64,000 nucleotides of DNA, from the NCBI RefSeq assembly GCF_000620125.1, contig NZ_KK211075.1, positions 15,240 through 79,239 on the forward strand, written 5' to 3'. A program made the position numbers and the translations under genes. Of this stretch, positions 1-7,635 are shown piece after piece. The notes below the pieces were generated by a model. It saw only the letters and a program-made list of their open reading frames with translations. It did no database searches and was not told where the DNA came from. The DNA is from Clostridiisalibacter paucivorans DSM 22131 (lineage in GTDB: Bacteria > Bacillota > Clostridia > Tissierellales > Clostridiisalibacteraceae). How positions within the stretch are numbered: position 1 is the stretch's first letter; each line of letters starts with the position of its first letter.

Positions 1-4
1 TCGT

Positions 5-34
5 GTTTCAATTCCTCATAGGTAATGTATAAAC
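5..34 (-). CRISPR. Single CRISPR repeat at the window edge
   Basis: A 30-base unit whose minus-strand form starts GTTTATACATTACC and ends GAGGAATTGAAAC. The ending ATTGAAAC and the CTATGAGGAATTG core are typical of type I-B and III repeats in Clostridia (established knowledge). Only this copy is visible, because the array would continue to the left of base 1. On the usual orientation rule the array is read on the minus strand, so this is the leader-proximal repeat and bases 1-4 are the edge of the first spacer. No second repeat lies to the right, so 35 onward is not a spacer. No cas gene is in the window. Confidence 0.7.
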
Positions 35-173
35 CCATTGGGATGCAGCAACTATCCCAATGTACAAAAAATACCAATCACTTTTCTCTCTCTTATATCT
101 ATTCGACATAACAATAAAAATTCCTTCTAAATATAGTAACTTTCTTTAATGCAATAACTTTAATACAAAAAAA
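35..173 (-). promoter_or_regulatory. Candidate CRISPR leader
   Basis: AT-rich, gene-free stretch directly abutting the CRISPR repeat on the side where the leader should be. It contains a perfect 9-bp inverted repeat, CATTGGGAT at 36-44 and ATCCCAATG at 54-62, with a 9-base loop, starting 2 bases from the repeat. Such a leader-proximal dyad could help recruit the adaptation complex or an architectural protein; that role is inference. No clear -35/-10 pair was resolved. Confidence 0.45.
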
Positions 174-229
174 CAAATTGTCGTCGACCTCCAGGGGTTT
201 TTGCACTACTGTAGGTCGACGACAATTTG
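174..229. other. Large GC-rich hairpin (17-bp perfect stem)
   Basis: Bases 174-190 and 213-229 are perfect inverted repeats (core GTCGTCGACCT / AGGTCGACGAC) around a 22-base loop that contains AGGGGTTTTTGCAC. The minus-strand reading is followed by a run of seven T, and the plus reading by GTTTTTCT, so it could act as a bidirectional terminator. The stem is unusually GC-rich and long for this AT-rich DNA. It lies just outside the candidate CRISPR leader and may mark the end of an upstream transcript there. It has no second copy in the window. Confidence 0.6.
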
Positions 230-385
230 GTTTTTCTAATACAATATTTATATTCCATAAAAATCATAGACATTCAAAAGTAATTTTAAACATATATCCA
301 CATGATTTAAGATCTGCTGACAAAGTAAATGCCGATAAAATGTAAAATAGATTGCATTATGTAAACTTATTTGAGGGTAAAGTAA

Positions 386-416
386 AACCCTTGTAATTAT
401 TGAATTTACAAGGGTT
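386..416 (-). terminator. Terminator of tRNA-Arg
   Basis: An 11-bp perfect stem (AACCCTTGTAA at 386-396, TTACAAGGGTT at 406-416) with a 9-base loop. On the minus strand it follows the tRNA 3' end by 5 bases and is followed by TT. Confidence 0.75.
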
Positions 417-421
417 AAATA

Positions 422-498
422 TGGTGCACCCTGAGGGATTCGAACCCCCGACCAACTGATTCGAAGTCAGCGACTCTATCCAGCTGAGCTAAGGGTGC
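422..498 (-). tRNA. tRNA-Arg (anticodon TCG)
   Basis: The minus strand folds as a complete 77-base tRNA. The acceptor stem is GCACCCT pairing with AGGGTGC and the 3' CCA is encoded. The D arm contains AGCTCAGCTGGATAGAG and the T loop is GGTTCGAATCC. The seven-base anticodon loop is CTTCGAA, giving anticodon TCG, which reads CGA (Arg). A consensus promoter lies upstream and a hairpin terminator follows. It stands alone, not in a tRNA cluster. Confidence 0.95.
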
Positions 499-514
499 AT
501 AAATACCACATAAT

Positions 515-543
515 ATTATATATTATTATAAATTAGATTGCAA
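515..543 (-). promoter_or_regulatory. Sigma-A promoter of tRNA-Arg
   Basis: On the minus strand, TTGCAA (538-543), a 17-base spacer, then a perfect TATAAT (515-520). This places the transcript start a few bases before the tRNA 5' end at 498. The rest of 544-706 shows no other feature I can support. Confidence 0.7.
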
Positions 544-706
544 TATATACTTACAAATACTTTATCCTGTATCTTACCAAAATATACTAAATCCAATATT
601 GTTTATAATTTTTTACCCATACAATTATACATAAGCAATCACTCATAAACAAATGATTTTATAGCAAATAATTTTTAGTGAAATAATGTATATGCTAATA
701 TAAAAA

Positions 707-750
707 AGTTAACATCTCAAAAGCATTTAAACTATTTTGAGATGTTAACT
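707..750 (-). terminator. Terminator of the LarA-family gene
   Basis: A 16-bp perfect stem (AGTTAACATCTCAAAA at 707-722 and its complement at 735-750). It begins 3 bases after the LarA stop codon and is followed on the minus strand by TTTTT. Confidence 0.85.
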
Positions 751-752
751 CC

Positions 753-2039
753 TTATTTTAATTTAGGCAATGTATTTGCTCCATTGGGCATCAAATACGT
801 TTTTAAATCTTTTCCCTTTTTATCATAGGTTATCTTTAATGCATCATCTAAATTGTCCACAACTGTAATATTGGCTGATTCTAAAAGTGCTTTGTCCATG
901 TCTGATACTAGAATAAGATCAAATTTGTCTGCTGTTTCTGCAAAGAAATATCCGATATATTTAGCTATGGAATAATCTTCTCTCAAGGCCTTTTCTCTAT
1001 CCAATACCGATGTATAGTTTCTAATCATGTCCTCAATAGGTTTATTGCCAAATCCCTCGGAACATTGACTAAGTATTATTATGGTACCTCCTTCTTTTAC
1101 AGCTTCCTTGGCATTTATCAATGTCTTAGATGTCTGATATAAATTTATATCTTTAGGGTATCCTCCAGCAGTAGCTATGACCATATCTCCCTTTTCTTCA
1201 ATCATTACTCCATCTTTCTTGTCTACTATTTCGCACCCTGCTTCATGGGCCTTAATATAATTACCTGCAACAGCATGAGCTATATTTCCGTTGCTATCCA
1301 TGATGGCATTGAAAAGAAATGTTGGCCTAACAAAGCTAGTTGCTTCGAGCATATCTAAATGTATAGGATTCCCATCTATATTTCCACTCCTTACCAATGG
1401 ATTGCTTCCACTGCCTAACTCTGGATTAAGAGATAGTGCATGGTTAGCCATAATAGTCTCGTATCCACAGATACCAGGAAGTACAGATTTCTTACCTCCC
1501 CCCCATCCAGCTAACAAGTGGAACACTATGGCACCAGTCAATACCACATGGTCACATTCCAGAGCCAATTTATTTACCATAACTGGAGTTCCATAACTAG
1601 TATCTCCTAGATGTACTAAACTATCTTTATCTGTCGATACATGGTCTATAACCTTAAATCTTTTGGCAAGTTCTTTTCCCAATAACACCTCATGTTCTTC
1701 TTTGGTTTGTTTTCTATGGGACCCTGTAGCCGATAAAAATATTATATCTTCATCATTTATGCCTCCATCATTTAACTCTTGAACCAAATATGGCAAATAA
1801 GCACTCATCTTCTGCCATGCCCTAGTGATATCAGAAATTACTATACATATCCGTTCTCCTGGTTTAACTAATTTCTTTAATCTTGCACTGGCAATTGGAT
1901 TTTTCAGTGCATCTTTTATAATGTCTTCTTCACTGCTATTTCCATCTCCACCTTTACTCTTTATAACCCCTAAGAGGTTATCATCTGAAATAGATACATC
2001 TATTTTTTCTTTACCATACTTCATTTTTATAGTAGCCAA
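753..2039 (-). CDS. larA: LarA-family nickel-dependent 2-hydroxyacid racemase
   Basis: A 428-residue cytosolic protein of the LarA (DUF2088) family. These enzymes interconvert D- and L-2-hydroxyacids using a nickel-pincer cofactor. Family motifs are present: SDITRAW near residue 69, ATGSHRKQT near 104, and FHLLAGWGGGKKSVLPG near 172-188, which carries the His and the cofactor-linking Lys. SDITR is not followed by the usual prolines. Length matches the family. The start is TTG, preceded by GGGGGAG, and a perfect sigma-A promoter lies upstream. None of the cofactor genes larB, larC or larE is nearby. The divergent neighbour is an LctP-type permease behind a leucine T-box, so the substrate may be a leucine-derived hydroxyacid rather than lactate (inference). 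Confidence 0.85.
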   Translation of the reverse strand: MATIKMKYGKEKIDVSISDDNLLGVIKSKGGDGNSSEEDIIKDALKNPIASARLKKLVKPGERICIVISDITRAWQKMSAYLPYLVQELNDGGINDEDIIFLSATGSHRKQTKEEHEVLLGKELAKRFKVIDHVSTDKDSLVHLGDTSYGTPVMVNKLALECDHVVLTGAIVFHLLAGWGGGKKSVLPGICGYETIMANHALSLNPELGSGSNPLVRSGNIDGNPIHLDMLEATSFVRPTFLFNAIMDSNGNIAHAVAGNYIKAHEAGCEIVDKKDGVMIEEKGDMVIATAGGYPKDINLYQTSKTLINAKEAVKEGGTIIILSQCSEGFGNKPIEDMIRNYTSVLDREKALREDYSIAKYIGYFFAETADKFDLILVSDMDKALLESANITVVDNLDDALKITYDKKGKDLKTYLMPNGANTLPKLK

Positions 2040-2073
2040 ATTATCTCCCCCTTATTTAGTTTTAATGTTATCA

Positions 2074-2102
2074 ATTATATGAATGTATATTAAATTTGTC
2101 AA
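2074..2102 (-). promoter_or_regulatory. Consensus sigma-A promoter of the LarA gene
   Basis: On the minus strand TTGACA (2097-2102), a 17-base spacer and TATAAT (2074-2079), both perfect consensus hexamers. The predicted start near 2067 gives a short leader before the TTG start codon at 2039. Confidence 0.8.
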
Positions 2103-2199
2103 CTGCTTTTTTATACATTTTTCTGTATTTTTGAATAAATTAGAATTTTAAGAATTATAGAGTATTTAAGCGTATTTAGAATATAATACAACTTAATAA

Positions 2200-2253
2200 G
2201 GAAAGCAATCGCTTTCCCCTAGTTTGAATATTTTATTCATTGTCCTATATAAT
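2200..2253 (+). promoter_or_regulatory. Permease promoter with an upstream operator-like palindrome
   Basis: TTGAAT (2224-2229), an 18-base spacer and TATAAT (2248-2253) form a good sigma-A promoter whose transcript would start near 2260 and run into the T-box leader. Seven bases upstream of the -35 is a perfect inverted repeat, GGAAAGC-AATC-GCTTTCC (2200-2217). Its layout resembles binding sites of LacI/CcpA-type regulators. It does not match the cre consensus fully, so the protein that binds is unknown. Confidence 0.5.
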
Positions 2254-2259
2254 CGAATG

Positions 2260-2521
2260 AAATAATTTAATATACTAAAGACGATGACAGAAATTAGTAG
2301 TTATTAAGTATTATCCAGAGAGCTGATATTTGGTGAAAGTCAGTTAATGCTTATAGTGAATCTCATTCTCGAGTTGTAGGCTGAATTAATTATAGTAGGT
2401 CTTACCGCAAGATATGCGTTAATATCTCTAAGTGAAAGATTTTTGTTGCTAAAATTCTTTAATTTGGGTGGTACCGCGGATACTATATTCGTCCCTATAT
2501 AATAGTCAGGGGCGTTTTTTT
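2260..2521 (+). promoter_or_regulatory. T-box leader, leucine specifier (CTC)
   Basis: A tRNA-sensing T-box riboswitch. The stem I landmarks AGAGAGCTG and GTGAAAGTCAG are present. The specifier region reads GTGAAT-CTC-ATTCTCGAG; aligned to the known layout GAA-N-codon-AUUCUUGAG of glyQS, this gives CTC (Leu) at 2362-2364. The T-box sequence GGGTGGTACCGCGG lies at 2466-2479 and overlaps the antiterminator. The terminator stem is CGTCCCT (2490-2496) with AGGGGCG (2508-2514), followed by a T run. By family logic, uncharged tRNA-Leu binds and lets transcription continue into the permease gene. A leucine T-box in front of an LctP-type permease is unusual. Confidence 0.9.
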
Positions 2522-2552
2522 ATTACAATTTTATTTTTAAGGGGGAATTAAT

Positions 2553-4025
2553 TTGACAAATGTATTTCTTGCTTCTAGTCCAGTATTATTTGTATTGACA
2601 GGTATGCTTGTATTAAAAAAATCTGCTATGAAGGTAGCGCCAATTGCAATGATTTATACTGCACTATTGGGTTTAATGGCCTTCAATACTAATACCGATA
2701 TTATTTATTCTTCATTTCAAAAGGGTATTCTAGATGGCATTAGAATCGTATGGCTTATATTTGCTGCATTTTCCATGCTCATAATGATGCAAAGCTCTGG
2801 AGCAATGGATAAAATCAAAGAAAGTATAGCAACGATAACCATGGATAAGAGAATCCATGTAATAATAATTGCACTAATGTTTGGTATTTTTTTAGAAGGA
2901 GTAGCTGGTGCTGGAACTCCTGCTGCTATAGCTGCCCCCTTCTTAATAGGACTTGGTTTTAATCCCATAACAGCAGCTACTGCTGCTTTAATGAGCAATA
3001 GTATTCCAGTTTCATGGGGTGGGGCTGGAGTTACTACAGTTATGGGTTCAGAGCCTGTTAGAGAATATATGTCTGTAATGGAAGCATCGGCAATGACTGG
3101 GCGTATACACATGATAGGTGCTTTTTTATTACCGTTTTTAATCGTGTTAGTTATATTTGGTAGAAAGGGATTCAAAGGACTATTCCCATTCCTATTATTC
3201 TCTGGTACCTTTATGGCAGGTACATTATTCATTTTTTCAAACTTTGTAAGTGCTGAAATAACAAGTATGTCCACTGGACTTATATCTATTTTAGCTTCTT
3301 TAATATTTCTAAAAATCAGTCCACCTCATACACCAGAAGAATTTTTGTACAACCCAGAATTCTCTTCAAAAAGTTCTTTACATCCATTGAAGGCATTTTC
3401 TCCATATTTAATTTTAATGGTACTTTTGCCCATTGTTAGATATTCTTTTAGTTTGTCTACATTGGCTAAATATGGATATACTGTATGGGTAGGACTAGTA
3501 ATATTTATTTCAGCACTTTTAGGTGCCTCTATACTAAAGGTATCCTATAAAGAAATGAGCAGTTACTCTAAAACTGCCATCAAAAAAGTAATCCCTGCTT
3601 TAATAGCCATGTGTGGTCTGTTGGCTGTAAGTAATATTATGATTGGAACTGGTATGATGACCTTATTGGCATCAGCCTTGTCTTCTATCGCAGGTATGTT
3701 CTATCCCTTTATTGCAGTGGCAATAGGTTCATTGGGCTCATTCATGACTGGAACAGGACTAGGCTCAAATATTATGTTTGGTCCTATGCATATAGAGGCA
3801 GCCAAAACCTTGGGTCTAAATCCTGTAACCATATTTGCTAGCCAAAATGTAGGGGCAGCTTTAGGTAATATGATATGCCCCAACAATGTAGTAGCTGTTG
3901 CAACTACTGTTAGTATATTAGGAAAAGAAGGAACACTTATGAGAAAAGTATTGCCTTCATTCTTCACCATATTAATAGTTTACGGTTTAGTAGCATTGAT
4001 CTACACCCATATAGTATTTGTCTAA
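2553..4025 (+). CDS. LctP-family permease under T-box control
   Basis: A 490-residue integral membrane protein with about 12-13 hydrophobic segments, belonging to the L-lactate permease (LctP/GlcA) family of proton-coupled hydroxyacid importers. The family signature GAGTPAAIAAPFL occurs near residue 127, and a second conserved block, GSFMTGTGLGSNIMFGP, near 397. Start is TTG, 7 bases after GGGGG. The only regulatory input seen is the leucine T-box and the palindrome upstream. That argues for uptake of a leucine precursor or analogue, such as a branched 2-hydroxyacid, rather than lactate; this is inference. A hairpin terminator follows at once. Confidence 0.8.
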   Translation: MTNVFLASSPVLFVLTGMLVLKKSAMKVAPIAMIYTALLGLMAFNTNTDIIYSSFQKGILDGIRIVWLIFAAFSMLIMMQSSGAMDKIKESIATITMDKRIHVIIIALMFGIFLEGVAGAGTPAAIAAPFLIGLGFNPITAATAALMSNSIPVSWGGAGVTTVMGSEPVREYMSVMEASAMTGRIHMIGAFLLPFLIVLVIFGRKGFKGLFPFLLFSGTFMAGTLFIFSNFVSAEITSMSTGLISILASLIFLKISPPHTPEEFLYNPEFSSKSSLHPLKAFSPYLILMVLLPIVRYSFSLSTLAKYGYTVWVGLVIFISALLGASILKVSYKEMSSYSKTAIKKVIPALIAMCGLLAVSNIMIGTGMMTLLASALSSIAGMFYPFIAVAIGSLGSFMTGTGLGSNIMFGPMHIEAAKTLGLNPVTIFASQNVGAALGNMICPNNVVAVATTVSILGKEGTLMRKVLPSFFTILIVYGLVALIYTHIVFV

Positions 4026-4030
4026 ATCTC

Positions 4031-4072
4031 ATACCTCTTTATTGCTATTTATAAATAGTAATAAAGAGGTAT
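4031..4072. terminator. Shared terminator, permease and Spo0E-like gene
   Basis: A 13-bp perfect stem (ATACCTCTTTATT at 4031-4043, complement at 4060-4072), T-rich on both sides, between two convergent genes. Confidence 0.75.
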
Positions 4073-4216
4073 TTATATTTCTACATTGTTATAGTACTCT
4101 AAAATATATTTATCTATTTTTTTACTGATTTTTAGAATAGTATCTTTATCCATATTGTTAGTTTCACTATCCTGTATCATTTTAACTAATTTTTTCATTT
4201 CATCTTTTTTATTCAT
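4073..4216 (-). CDS. Spo0E-like aspartyl-phosphate phosphatase, 47 residues
   Basis: A small protein with the Spo0E family pattern: an amphipathic first helix, then ILKISKKIDKYILEYY (residues 28-42), matching the S-x-x-[IL]-D-x-x-I-x-x-Y signature. The family dephosphorylates Spo0A and delays sporulation. The longer reading (73 codons from 4294) is unlikely, because a strong site GGGAGG lies 8 bases before the ATG at 4216. The gene is convergent with the permease gene and divergent from an XRE regulator. A second Spo0E-like ORF is at 34893. Confidence 0.7.
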   Translation of the reverse strand: MNKKDEMKKLVKMIQDSETNNMDKDTILKISKKIDKYILEYYNNVEI

Positions 4217-4329
4217 TTTTTCATCCTCCCTCATACATGCTATATATAATTTTATATTATATATAGGCTTGTTGCAAATAATAAATGTATTCATATAGCA
4301 AATTACAATAATACCTAAAATTCGTTAAA

Positions 4330-4341
4330 GTATACCTATAC
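4330..4341. promoter_or_regulatory. Small palindrome before the XRE gene
   Basis: GTATA-CC-TATAC lies 15 bases before the XRE start codon, overlapping the expected promoter-leader junction. XRE repressors often bind short dyads of this kind at their own promoter. No more than that can be claimed. Confidence 0.3.
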
Positions 4342-4355
4342 AGGGAGTGAAAAAT

Positions 4356-4745
4356 ATGACTAAAGAAAATATTACAAACAACGATGCAATTGGTTCAAGG
4401 ATACGAAATGAAAGAGAAAAACTGGGTCTTTCCCGGGAAGAATTTGCAGAAATAATAGGACTTTCAACCTACTATGTTGGCCAGCTTGAAAGAGGAGAAA
4501 GACAGATGAGTTTACCTGTTTTAATTAAAATATCTAATTGTTTACATATCTCTTTAGATTATATTGTATTCGGTGAGATTTTTAATGATAAAGAATCTAT
4601 GAATGACAACTTCCACATATATGAATCTTGTTCGTGTAATAAAGACACGGAAATAAATGACCTGTTAAATAAATGTTCCAAAAAGGAATTGGAACTTTTT
4701 AAAAAACTTATAAAGACAATTATACCTTATATAAATAGAAAATAA
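4356..4745 (+). CDS. XRE-family transcriptional regulator
   Basis: About 129 residues. An N-terminal helix-turn-helix (IGSRIRNEREKLGLSREEFAEIIGLS, with recognition helix TYYVGQLERGER) is followed by a linker holding CSCNK and an acidic C-terminal helix ending LKKLIKTIIPYI. It is a cytosolic DNA-binding protein, probably a SinR-like or developmental regulator given the neighbouring Spo0E-like and germination genes (inference). GGGAG at 4343-4347 is 8 bases from the ATG at 4356. The GTG at 4347 lies inside this ribosome site and is unlikely to be the start. The evidence motif here is split in two only for reading ease. Confidence 0.8.
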   Translation: MTKENITNNDAIGSRIRNEREKLGLSREEFAEIIGLSTYYVGQLERGERQMSLPVLIKISNCLHISLDYIVFGEIFNDKESMNDNFHIYESCSCNKDTEINDLLNKCSKKELELFKKLIKTIIPYINRK

Positions 4746-4751
4746 TTTTTT

Positions 4752-4790
4752 AGACTCTTTTCTTAAAAATAGAAAAGAGTCTTTTTATTT
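4752..4790 (+). terminator. Terminator of the XRE gene
   Basis: A 12-bp perfect stem, AGACTCTTTTCT and its complement AGAAAAGAGTCT, followed by TTTTTATTTTTT. Confidence 0.85.
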
Positions 4791-4853
4791 TTTATATTTT
4801 TGTTTAATATGCCTATAATATACTAATAATAATTAATGTCTGGAGGTATAAAC

Positions 4854-6449
4854 TTGTTTAATAAGATATATAAACTTTTAAAATATTTTCAATTAAATTC
4901 ATTAAATAATTATATACATAGTCCAAATATATCTGATACATCTAAAAAAAATATACCGAAGTCTATTGTCAATATCAAAAAACATCTAGAAAATGTCTTT
5001 TCAGATTGCCACGACTTTGTATTTAGAGAATTGACTCTGGGCCAAAATAATGAAATAAAAATCGCAATAGCATTCATAGATGGACTTGTAGATAAGCAGA
5101 TATTAAATAGAGATATACTGAAACCATTAATGATTAATTCCCAAGACTTTAATATCCATTCCTTCAATAATTCTTTACCTGATATATTAAAAGATAATAT
5201 ACTCAACAACTACAATATAAAAAAAGTAGATAGCCTTGATGATACAATATCTTTTATACTTTCAGGAGAATCTATCATTTATATTGACGGTGAGAAATAT
5301 GCCCTTATTGCTGAAACTTCAAACTATGAAATAAGAAATGTTGATGAACCAGATACAGAGGCCGTTGTTAGAGGACCAAGGGAAGGATTTGTAGAATCGT
5401 TAAAGGTAAATATTTCTCTAATTCGAAGAAAAATTAAAAACCCTAAACTAAAAGTAGAAAAAATAACTTTAGGTAAACAGACCAATACAGATGTATGCAT
5501 ATGTTATATTAATGGAATAGTTCATCAACATGTAGTTGAAACAGTAAAAAAAAGGTTATCTAAAATAAACATAGATGCCATACTAGAATCAGGATATATT
5601 GAAGAATTCATAGAAGATAGTCCCCTTTCTATCTTTCCCACTGTAGGAAATAGTGAAAAGCCTGATATAGTTGCTGCAAAAGTATTAGAGGGAAGGGTTG
5701 CTATATTATGTGATGGTACACCTTTTGTATTGACAGTGCCATATCTCTTTGTAGAAACAATGCAAGTCAGTGAAGACTACTATTCTAGATCTATTTTTAC
5801 ATCCGCAGTAAGATTGCTTCGTGTTCTTTCATTGTTTATATCAACCTCACTGCCAGCATATTATGTAGCACTAATTGCATTCCACCCCAGCGTTATTCCC
5901 TTTAAACTACTATTAACCATATCTGCATCTAGAGAGGGCATACCTTTTTCCCCTTTTACAGAGGCTTTAGTTATGGGCATTGCTTTTGAACTTCTTCGCG
6001 AAGCAGGAGTCAGGATGCCTAGACCCATCGGTCAAGCAGTAAGTATCGTTGGGGCATTAGTTTTAGGTGATGCCGCTGTCAAGGCTGGTCTTGCCAGTAC
6101 TCCTATGGTCATAGTGACTTCCATAACTGCAATCACCAGTTTTATCCTTCCCCCATTAGGTGGAGCCTTACCACTTATACGACTAATGCTATTATTGGGT
6201 GCCAACATTTTGGGGCTATTGGGTATACTGCTAGTATCTATAGTTATTTTCATACATGCATGTTCATTGTACTCCTTTGGAGTCCCTTATATGTCACCAT
6301 TGGCTCCAATATGTGGAGCTGATTTAAAAGACACCTTTGTCAGATTGCCCCTATGGTTAATGTTTACCAGACCAAAATCACTAATCAAAGATAATACCAA
6401 TAATATAAACTTTGTAAGGAAAGATGATCAATATGACAATGAAAAATAA
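4854..6449 (+). CDS. gerA: Spore germination protein, GerA (A subunit) family
   Basis: About 531 residues. A hydrophilic N-terminal half (about 1-290) contains AVVRGPREGFVESLKVN and EDSPLSIFPTVGNSEKPD. A C-terminal membrane half follows, with LTISASREGIPFSPFTEA. This is the A subunit of a nutrient germinant receptor in the inner spore membrane. GGAGG at 4842-4846 is 7 bases before the TTG at 4854; the upstream in-frame ATG at 4836 precedes that site and is rejected. First gene of a three-gene operon in the order A-C-B. Expression in the forespore under sigma-G would be expected from the family; I could not assign a sigma-G promoter with confidence. Confidence 0.92.
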   Translation: MFNKIYKLLKYFQLNSLNNYIHSPNISDTSKKNIPKSIVNIKKHLENVFSDCHDFVFRELTLGQNNEIKIAIAFIDGLVDKQILNRDILKPLMINSQDFNIHSFNNSLPDILKDNILNNYNIKKVDSLDDTISFILSGESIIYIDGEKYALIAETSNYEIRNVDEPDTEAVVRGPREGFVESLKVNISLIRRKIKNPKLKVEKITLGKQTNTDVCICYINGIVHQHVVETVKKRLSKINIDAILESGYIEEFIEDSPLSIFPTVGNSEKPDIVAAKVLEGRVAILCDGTPFVLTVPYLFVETMQVSEDYYSRSIFTSAVRLLRVLSLFISTSLPAYYVALIAFHPSVIPFKLLLTISASREGIPFSPFTEALVMGIAFELLREAGVRMPRPIGQAVSIVGALVLGDAAVKAGLASTPMVIVTSITAITSFILPPLGGALPLIRLMLLLGANILGLLGILLVSIVIFIHACSLYSFGVPYMSPLAPICGADLKDTFVRLPLWLMFTRPKSLIKDNTNNINFVRKDDQYDNEK

Positions 6450-7620
6450 AAAATCAATACTATTATTTTATCTATTCTTATTAACAATCATGTCTACAGG
6501 CTGTTGGGATAATGTAGATATTACAGAGAGATCCTTTGTATTTGCCATAGGCCTAGACAAAACTATGGACAATAAAATAGAAGTCACATTTCAAGTAATA
6601 AGGCCCTCTGTTATAAGAAGTTCGGAAAATAGTGGTACTGTTGAGGGAAATACAAAGGCCGTATGGGTTATATCAGCAACAGGTGACACAGTATTTGAAA
6701 CTGCAAGAAATGCCATAGTAAGCACAAATTATAAGATGTTTCTTACCCATGCTAAATTGATTGTCATTGGAGAAAATTTAGCCAAAGAAGGCATTATAGA
6801 TATACTAAATATTCTGGAAAAAGAGCATGAATCCAATATCAATATGGATATATTAATAGCAAAAGATTTAACAGCAAAGGATATATTGAATGCTAATACA
6901 GAACTTACACAAATCCCAGGAATGCATATCACAGAAAGTATACAAAGTAGTATTAATGTATCGGAATTTAAAAAATCAACATTTATAGAACTATTTAAGG
7001 TACTAGAAAATGAAGGACATGAACCTACTATTGGTATCATATATCCCAAAGTTCTAAAAGATAATTTAAAGATAAAAGATTTAATGCTTCAAGGGTCAGC
7101 TGTATTTAAAAAAGATAAATTGGTAGGCTATCTTAATCCTGAAGAAACACAAGGATTACTATTTGCCACAGATCAATTCGAAAATGGTATAGTAAATATT
7201 AAAAATCCCTATGAAAAAAATAAAAAAGTATCCATAGAAGTTAATAAAAGTAAGAGTACTAGAGATTTTATCATTAACAATAACAGACCTATTCTAACAA
7301 TTAAAGTTGATGCCCAAGGCAATATAGGAGAACAACAGGGCATAAAAGATTTAACTAAACCAACTGCAATATCACTTTTAGAAAGAGAATTAGAGAAATC
7401 AATAACAAATTCCATTTATAAAACTGTTGATTTGGCTCAAAACAAGTATGAAAGTGATATATTTGGTTTTGGAAAGATAATTCATAAAGAAGACCTAACA
7501 TTTTGGAAAAACATGATTGATGATTGGAACAATTGTTTTAGTAAATCAGAAATTAGAGTCAATGTTAATTTTAAAATAACCCGTTCAGGATATATTAATC
7601 GTCCAACATTACCTGAGTAA
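6433..7620 (+). CDS. gerC: Spore germination lipoprotein, Ger(x)C family
   Basis: About 395 residues with a lipoprotein signal peptide (KKSILLFYLFLLTIMSTGCW); the lipobox cysteine is near residue 24. The mature protein begins CWDNVDITERSFVFAIGLD, diagnostic of the GerC subunit. It is the outer-face lipoprotein partner of the A and B receptor subunits. Its start overlaps the end of gerA, which indicates translational coupling. ATG at 6424 is possible but too close to AAGGAAAG; ATG at 6433 has better spacing. Confidence 0.92.
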   Translation: MTMKNKKSILLFYLFLLTIMSTGCWDNVDITERSFVFAIGLDKTMDNKIEVTFQVIRPSVIRSSENSGTVEGNTKAVWVISATGDTVFETARNAIVSTNYKMFLTHAKLIVIGENLAKEGIIDILNILEKEHESNINMDILIAKDLTAKDILNANTELTQIPGMHITESIQSSINVSEFKKSTFIELFKVLENEGHEPTIGIIYPKVLKDNLKIKDLMLQGSAVFKKDKLVGYLNPEETQGLLFATDQFENGIVNIKNPYEKNKKVSIEVNKSKSTRDFIINNNRPILTIKVDAQGNIGEQQGIKDLTKPTAISLLERELEKSITNSIYKTVDLAQNKYESDIFGFGKIIHKEDLTFWKNMIDDWNNCFSKSEIRVNVNFKITRSGYINRPTLPE

Positions 7621-7635
7621 TAGGAGGTATACTAC

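Noticed and set aside
35-71. Possible CRISPR spacer to the right of the repeat
   Set aside because: No second repeat follows at spacer distance; the sequence continues as AT-rich DNA, so this side is leader or trailer.
1825-2082. 85-codon plus-strand ORF
   Set aside because: It lies antisense across the LarA gene and its promoter and has no ribosome site.
4217-4294. N-terminal extension of the Spo0E-like protein
   Set aside because: A strong GGGAGG lies inside it, 8 bases before a better ATG, and the extension is not part of the family.
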